NCBI GenBank assembly: GCA_002707645.1
Contig: PANN01000003.1
Span: 1-62,390, forward strand
Direction of reading: 5' to 3'
DNA length: 62,390 nt
Source: Fidelibacterota bacterium
Lineage (GTDB): Bacteria; Fidelibacterota; Marinisomatia; SCGC-AAA003-L08; D37C17
Shown here: positions 57,831 through 62,390 of the stretch, one piece after another
Position numbering within the stretch: position 1 is the first letter of the stretch
Layout of the letters: each line of letters starts with the position of its first letter
The notes under the pieces: generated by a model
Told to the model about the DNA's origin: nothing
The model's database searches: none
The model's input: only the letters and a program-made list of their open reading frames with translations
Position numbers and translations under genes: made by a program

Positions 57831-58352
57831 GCTAAAAAAAATAAAAGAAATAAGTATAGAATAAATGATAAAATTTTTTCTAAGGAAGTAAGACTCATTG
57901 ATAGTAGTAATGAGCAAAGAGGATTATTAAGTTTAGATAAAGCTCAAGAAATTGCAAATAATTCAGGTTTAGATTTAGTAGAAATTTCTCCAAATTCAAA
58001 TCCACCTGTATGTAAGATTCTTGATTATGGTAAATTTCTTTATGAAATAGAAAAACAAGAAAAGCTAAACAAAAAAAAACAACATGTTGTTCAAGTTAAA
58101 GAGATTAGAATTAGACCAAATACAGGAGATCATGATTTAATTACTAAACTTAAAAGAGGTCAAAAGTTTTTAGAAAATGGTGATAAATTAAAAATTACAG
58201 TTATGTATCGTGGTAGAGAATTTTTTAGTAGAAAAGAAGATGGAATTGAGACTTTAAATAAAGTCGTTGAAGTTTTAAAAGATATATCTTTTATAGATAA
58301 GCCGGTAGATTTGCAAGGACGAAGAGTTTCAATTGTTTTAAGTCCTAAATAA
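57828..58352 (+). CDS. infC: Translation initiation factor IF-3 (non-canonical ATA start)
   Basis: A 174-residue protein from ATA at 57828 to the TAA at 58350-58352. The N-terminal domain starts [20 protein letters not shown], with the IF-3 block [19 protein letters not shown]. The C-terminal domain begins near [17 protein letters not shown] and ends [14 protein letters not shown]-3 binds the 30S subunit and enforces correct start-codon choice. The unusual start suggests the same autoregulation as in E. coli, where IF-3 discriminates against its own AUU. It heads the infC-rpmI-rplT-pheS-pheT block. Confidence 0.92.
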   Translation: MAKKNKRNKYRINDKIFSKEVRLIDSSNEQRGLLSLDKAQEIANNSGLDLVEISPNSNPPVCKILDYGKFLYEIEKQEKLNKKKQHVVQVKEIRIRPNTGDHDLITKLKRGQKFLENGDKLKITVMYRGREFFSRKEDGIETLNKVVEVLKDISFIDKPVDLQGRRVSIVLSPK

Positions 58353-58362
58353 AGGAGAAAAA

Positions 58363-58551
58363 ATGCCAAAAATGAAAACAAAAAAAAGTGCTGCAAAAAG
58401 GTTTAAAAAAACTGGCACAGGTAAATTAGTTTATAATCAGTGTGGTAATAGGCATTTATCAACAAAAAAAAGTAGTAAAAGAAAAAGACAGTTAAGAAAA
58501 AGTAAAACATTAAGTTCTGCTATGACCAAAAGAACTAATAATATGCTTTAA
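58363..58551 (+). CDS. rpmI: 50S ribosomal protein L35
   Basis: A 62-residue basic protein with [20 protein letters not shown] at the N-terminus, the L35 signature. The ribosome site AAAGGAG precedes it, 10 nt after infC. The conserved infC-rpmI-rplT order supports the assignment. Confidence 0.96.
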   Translation: MPKMKTKKSAAKRFKKTGTGKLVYNQCGNRHLSTKKSSKRKRQLRKSKTLSSAMTKRTNNML

Positions 58552-58570
58552 ACTATGAAAGGATAAGATT

Positions 58571-58918
58571 ATGCCAAGAGCTAATAGTAGTGTCCCAAGG
58601 CATAGAAGACACAGGAAAATAGTTAAGCTAGCAAAAGGATATAGAGGTGCTAGAAATTCAAATTTCAAAACTGCTAAAGATGCAGTAGAAAAAGGTCTTT
58701 TATATGCTTACAGAGATAGAAGACAAAAAAAGAGAATGTTTAGAAAACTTTGGATTATGAGAATAAACGCTGCTGTTAGAAATAATGGTTTGACATATTC
58801 CAAATTCATATCTTTATTAAAAGAAAAAAATATTGATTTAAATAGAAAATCTCTGGCATTCATGGCTGTAAATGATCCAGATGGATTTTCAAATATTGTT
58901 GACTCTGTAACTAAGTAA
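58571..58918 (+). CDS. rplT: 50S ribosomal protein L20
   Basis: A 115-residue basic protein with RHRKIVKLAKGYRGARN and YAYRDRRQKKRMFRKLWI, followed by RINAAVRNNGLTYSKFI, all diagnostic of L20. It is essential for early 50S assembly and in several bacteria represses its own operon by binding the mRNA; I cannot identify a leader structure here. It lies 19 nt after rpmI and 2 nt before pheS. Confidence 0.97.
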   Translation: MPRANSSVPRHRRHRKIVKLAKGYRGARNSNFKTAKDAVEKGLLYAYRDRRQKKRMFRKLWIMRINAAVRNNGLTYSKFISLLKEKNIDLNRKSLAFMAVNDPDGFSNIVDSVTK

Positions 58919-58920
58919 TT

Positions 58921-59940
58921 GTGTCAATAATTGATGACATAAGTAAAATTAAGTCAAATTTTAAGTCTGATTTAGATTTATTAAATTTAAAAAAAATAAA
59001 TTCAGACGATATTAAGTATAAGTATTTAGGAAGAAAAGGTCTAGTATCTAATTTATATTCACTTCTATCATCAGTTGATAATGCTGAAAAACCTCTAGTT
59101 GGTAAAAAAATCAATCAATTAAAATTAGATATTTCTGATAAGCTAAACAGTCTAAGCAAAACAAGAAAGTTAGATACCAACAAATCATTAGACCTAGATT
59201 ATTCACTACCAGGTATTAGTTACAATCCAGGAAGTATTCATCCCTTAACGTTAATCATTCAAGAAATAAAAGATATTTTTAATAAAATTGGTTTTTCTAA
59301 TATATATGGTTCTGAAGTTGATACTGATTATTATAATTTTGAAGCATTAAATATCCCAAAGCACCATCCAGCAAGAGATATGCAAGATACTTTTTATCTC
59401 AATAATCATTCATTGTTAAGAACTCATACTTCAAGTAGCCAAGTTCATTTTATGGAGAATAATAATCCTCCTATTAGAATTTTAAGTCCTGGAAGAGTTT
59501 ATAGAAATGAAGATATAAGTGTCAGGAGTTATTGTTTGTTTCACCAAATTGAAGGTTTATATGTTGATAAAAATGTATCTTTTTCAGATTTAAAAGGTAC
59601 ACTAGAATATTTTGCAAAACAATTTTTTGGACCCAAAACTAAGATACGATTCAGGCCTTCATATTTTCCTTTTACAGAACCAAGTGCTGAAATGGATGTT
59701 TATTGGGGTTTAAATAGTGATTCAGATTATAGAATTACAAAAGGTACAGGATGGCTTGAAATACTTGGTTGTGGTATGGTAAACCCTCAAGTTTTTAAGT
59801 CAGTTGATTATGATGTTAAAAAGTGGAATGGGTATGCATTTGGTCTTGGCATTGAACGAATAGCAATGCTAAAATATGGAATAGATGATATAAGATTACT
59901 TTATGATGGAAATATTAATTTTTTAGGTCAATTCAAATGA
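58921..59940 (+). CDS. pheS: Phenylalanine--tRNA ligase alpha subunit
   Basis: A 339-residue class II synthetase subunit starts at GTG. The N-terminal coiled-coil arm (~1-85) is followed by the catalytic core. Visible motifs are HPARDMQDTFYL, LLRTHTSSSQVHFM (motif 2 region), FHQIEGLYVD and the motif 3 stretch GLGIERIAMLKYGIDDIR. The stop overlaps pheT by 4 nt, coupling the two subunits of the (alpha-beta)2 enzyme. Confidence 0.97.
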   Translation: MSIIDDISKIKSNFKSDLDLLNLKKINSDDIKYKYLGRKGLVSNLYSLLSSVDNAEKPLVGKKINQLKLDISDKLNSLSKTRKLDTNKSLDLDYSLPGISYNPGSIHPLTLIIQEIKDIFNKIGFSNIYGSEVDTDYYNFEALNIPKHHPARDMQDTFYLNNHSLLRTHTSSSQVHFMENNNPPIRILSPGRVYRNEDISVRSYCLFHQIEGLYVDKNVSFSDLKGTLEYFAKQFFGPKTKIRFRPSYFPFTEPSAEMDVYWGLNSDSDYRITKGTGWLEILGCGMVNPQVFKSVDYDVKKWNGYAFGLGIERIAMLKYGIDDIRLLYDGNINFLGQFK

Positions 59941-62276
59941 AAATTTCAAGAAATTGGCTAGAAAACTATATAAGTTCAGATAAAACTGATAATCAGTTGG
60001 TAGATATGTTTACTCAATTAGGCTTAGAATGTACTGTTTCTAGTTATAAAAATAATTTTTCGGGTATTTATGTTGGAAAAGTTGTTAAATGTAAAAAACA
60101 TCCTAATGCAGATAAGCTAAAATTATGTGAAATAGCTGTAGGTAATGATATTAAAGAAATTATTTGTGGAGCACCTAATATTAAAAAAGGTTTAACTGTT
60201 CCAGTTGCTATTATTGGTTCAAAAGTTGGAGATTTAAAGATTAAGAAAGTTAAGATAAGAAATATAATTTCAAATGGTATGGTTTGCTCTGGAAAAGAAT
60301 TAGGAATAAATAATAATCATAAAGGAATTATGATTTTAGATGATAAGTTAAATTCTGGGATGGATATCATTAAGGCTTTAAATCTAGAAGAAGATAGTAT
60401 TTTTGATTTCGATATAACACCTAATAGAGGTGATTGTTTTAGTCATCTAGGCATAGCAAGAGAATTAGGAATAATTGAAAAGAAAAATATTAAAATCATC
60501 GATACTAAATTAAAAGTAAATAAATTCAAGACATCTGATCTAGTTAAAGTTAAGATCGAAGATAAGAATATCTGCCAGAGATATTCATGTCGAATAATTA
60601 AAAATATTAATGTTCAAAATAGTCCTCAGTGGTTAAAAAATAAATTGAATTTAATAGCTCAGAAATCAATCAATAATATTATTGATTTATCAAATTATAT
60701 TATGTTTGATACAGGACAACCTCTTCACGTTTTTGATTATGATAAGATAGAAGGTAATATTAATGTTAGGCTTGCTAAAAAAGGTGAGGAACTACTGACT
60801 CTTGATAATATTAATATAAAGTTATCAGTTGATGATATAGTCATTGCAGATGATAAAAAACCAATAGCTATTGCTGGTGTAATTGGAGGTCTAAATAGCA
60901 GTGTTGATCTTTCAACAAAAAATATACTTATTGAAAGTGCAGTTTTTGATGAATTGAAAATAAGAAAAACTTCAAAAAAATATAATTATTCGAAGGAAGC
61001 ATCAAAAAGATTTGAGAGGGGAATAGACTCTCAAAATACAATTTATTCTATGAATAAATTTTCAACTTTATTGTTAGGTTTAAGTGAAGGAGAAATTAGC
61101 TCTGATAATATTGATATTGATAATACTTATGAAAATAAGCTTATCAATTTTGATATGAAAAAATGTAATAAATTTCTAGGTACTGAACTATCAGATGAAA
61201 ATTTTAAAGAAATATTTAGTAACTTAAATCTGAAAATAAATAACAATTCGAAATATATTATTCCTTCCTATAGAAATGATTTAAATTTTGAAGTTGATTT
61301 GTATGAGGAAGTTGCTCGAGTATATGGTTATGATAATATTCCTTCAAGTATCAATTTTTCAGTTCCTTCAAAATCATTTATAGAAGATAGTGAGATATTA
61401 GATTCTAAAATTAGAAATTTTTTATCTTCAAACGGTTTTAATGAGCACTATTCTAACAGTTTATATTCAAAAAATGATTGTGAGTTGAATATTAATTATA
61501 AACCAGTGAAATTAATTAATCCATTAAGTAACGAAATGGAATATATTAGAAATTCATTACTACCTGGTTTATTAAGAGCTGTTGCTTTCAATGAAAGAAG
61601 AGGAAAAAAATTTATTAAATTATTTGAAATTGGAAATATATCATATGTTGATAATAAGTCCTATAGCAAAACTTCACAAATTAAGAAATTAATGTTAATA
61701 TGGCGAGGTGATAAGATTAATCATTGGAAAAATCCTATCAAACAAGATTTATTTTCAATAAAAGGTGAAGTAAAATTGATGTTAAAAATGTTAAACATTT
61801 CTAACATCTATTTTAAATATAGAAAAAATATTTTAGATATTATGGTTGAAGAAAAAACTATTGGCTATATAAAATTGATAAACAAATCCAAAATTAGTAA
61901 TTATGATTTATCAAGTAATGTTTATATCTGCTCAATTAATTTAGATTCTTTAAATGATAATTATAATAATAATATAACTTTTAATAAAATTTATTCATTC
62001 CCATCCATAGAAAGAGATATATCAATTCTAATTAATAAAAAATATACTAACCAAGAAATTCAAAATATAATTATTAAAAATGGTGGTAAATATTTAAAAG
62101 ATATCAATTTATTTGATCTTTACGAAGGGGATGGAGTTGCTGATGATTCAAAAAGTTTAGCCTATTCCTTAAAATTCAATTCAAATTCTAAAACTTTAAC
62201 AGATAAAGAAGTTGATATTTCAGTGAGTAAAATATTAAAGAACTTAAAAAGTATCTATAGTGTAATTCAAAGATAA
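59937..62276 (+). CDS. pheT: Phenylalanine--tRNA ligase beta subunit
   Basis: A 779-residue subunit begins MKISRNWLENYI. An EMAP-type tRNA-binding domain (~40-150, VVKCKKHPNADKLKLCEI) precedes the B3/B4 editing domain, B5 domain and degenerate catalytic-like core (EEVARVYGYDNIPS). A C-terminal FDX-ACB anticodon-binding domain follows (FPSIERDISILINKKYTNQE). The length is normal and no truncation is seen. Confidence 0.96.
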   Translation: MKISRNWLENYISSDKTDNQLVDMFTQLGLECTVSSYKNNFSGIYVGKVVKCKKHPNADKLKLCEIAVGNDIKEIICGAPNIKKGLTVPVAIIGSKVGDLKIKKVKIRNIISNGMVCSGKELGINNNHKGIMILDDKLNSGMDIIKALNLEEDSIFDFDITPNRGDCFSHLGIARELGIIEKKNIKIIDTKLKVNKFKTSDLVKVKIEDKNICQRYSCRIIKNINVQNSPQWLKNKLNLIAQKSINNIIDLSNYIMFDTGQPLHVFDYDKIEGNINVRLAKKGEELLTLDNINIKLSVDDIVIADDKKPIAIAGVIGGLNSSVDLSTKNILIESAVFDELKIRKTSKKYNYSKEASKRFERGIDSQNTIYSMNKFSTLLLGLSEGEISSDNIDIDNTYENKLINFDMKKCNKFLGTELSDENFKEIFSNLNLKINNNSKYIIPSYRNDLNFEVDLYEEVARVYGYDNIPSSINFSVPSKSFIEDSEILDSKIRNFLSSNGFNEHYSNSLYSKNDCELNINYKPVKLINPLSNEMEYIRNSLLPGLLRAVAFNERRGKKFIKLFEIGNISYVDNKSYSKTSQIKKLMLIWRGDKINHWKNPIKQDLFSIKGEVKLMLKMLNISNIYFKYRKNILDIMVEEKTIGYIKLINKSKISNYDLSSNVYICSINLDSLNDNYNNNITFNKIYSFPSIERDISILINKKYTNQEIQNIIIKNGGKYLKDINLFDLYEGDGVADDSKSLAYSLKFNSNSKTLTDKEVDISVSKILKNLKSIYSVIQR

Positions 62277-62291
62277 ATTTGAAGGATTATT

Positions 62292-62390
62292 ATGAGTGAT
62301 AAATTAAAAGTAGTAAAAGTAAATATTCTTGGTCAAGATTACTTTATAAAATCATCTGCTAATCAAACTTATTTTAAGCAAGTTGAAGAA
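62292..62390 (+). CDS. zapA: Cell division protein ZapA (3' end beyond window)
   Basis: Only the first 33 residues are visible, starting MSDKLKVVKVNILGQDYFIK, which matches the N-terminal strand pair of ZapA, the FtsZ-ring stabiliser. The ATG follows GAAGGA at good spacing and lies 15 nt after pheT. The pheT-zapA order is common in bacteria. The gene runs off the right end. Confidence 0.78.
   Translation, partial: MSDKLKVVKVNILGQDYFIKSSANQTYFKQVEE

Overview
The window is a strongly A+T-rich, very densely packed bacterial segment. Several traits point to the FCB superphylum, most likely the marine lineage Candidatus Marinimicrobia (SAR406). These are a C-terminal sorting domain with the YPNPFNPST signature, secreted proteins ending in paired dockerin-like repeats (GDxNxDxxxNxxDIxxxVNxIL), lipoproteins with short lipoboxes, frequent TTG/GTG starts and ATGA/TAATG overlaps. 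The taxonomic call is an inference from protein style; no rRNA gene is present.

Layout. 1-10.4 kb carries secreted proteins: the 3' part of a giant cadherin-like repeat protein, a lipoprotein, a secreted peptidylarginine/agmatine-deiminase-like enzyme and an M14 carboxypeptidase. 10.4-19.2 kb is core metabolism and envelope: queE, a class V aminotransferase plus serA (serine synthesis), an M23 peptidase, miaB, a LapA/LapB-like pair, a SPOR protein and a selenocysteine tRNA. 19.2-30.3 kb is sulfur-flavoured. A four-gene plus-strand run (PAPS-type sulfotransferase, START-like protein, outer-membrane barrel, ketoacyl synthase III) sits between two minus-strand arylsulfotransferase-like genes. 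It is followed by a fused ATP sulfurylase/APS kinase and a frameshifted cysQ. 30.4-38.2 kb holds glycolysis and amino-acid genes (ROK kinase, pyk, ilvE, class I aldolase, thrB, thrC, metB-like). 38.2-44.7 kb holds an S9 peptidase, a TPR lipoprotein, pyrD, rlpA and cdsA.

44.7-51.2 kb is the least explained part. Seven tightly packed genes comprise a MutL/GlmL-type actin-fold ATPase, a protein with a lipoyl-like motif and a KOW-like end, a small soluble protein and four membrane proteins (one of the DUF6754 type). There is no glutamate mutase beside them, so I regard this as a candidate uncharacterised membrane complex. 51.2-54.7 kb encodes two successive lysine-degradation enzymes around a small secreted protein. 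The right end carries rsmI, tmk, a damaged ctp protease gene, tRNA-Val and the classic infC-rpmI-rplT-pheS-pheT block, running into a truncated zapA. The infC gene has no ATG/GTG/TTG start and appears to begin at ATA.

Three genes carry frame lesions (the serine-pathway aminotransferase, cysQ and ctp). Two lie in runs of eight A and could be sequencing or assembly errors; ctp has two lesions outside long A runs. No insertion sequence, CRISPR array, phage gene or attachment site was seen, and no gene-free stretch exceeds 300 bases.
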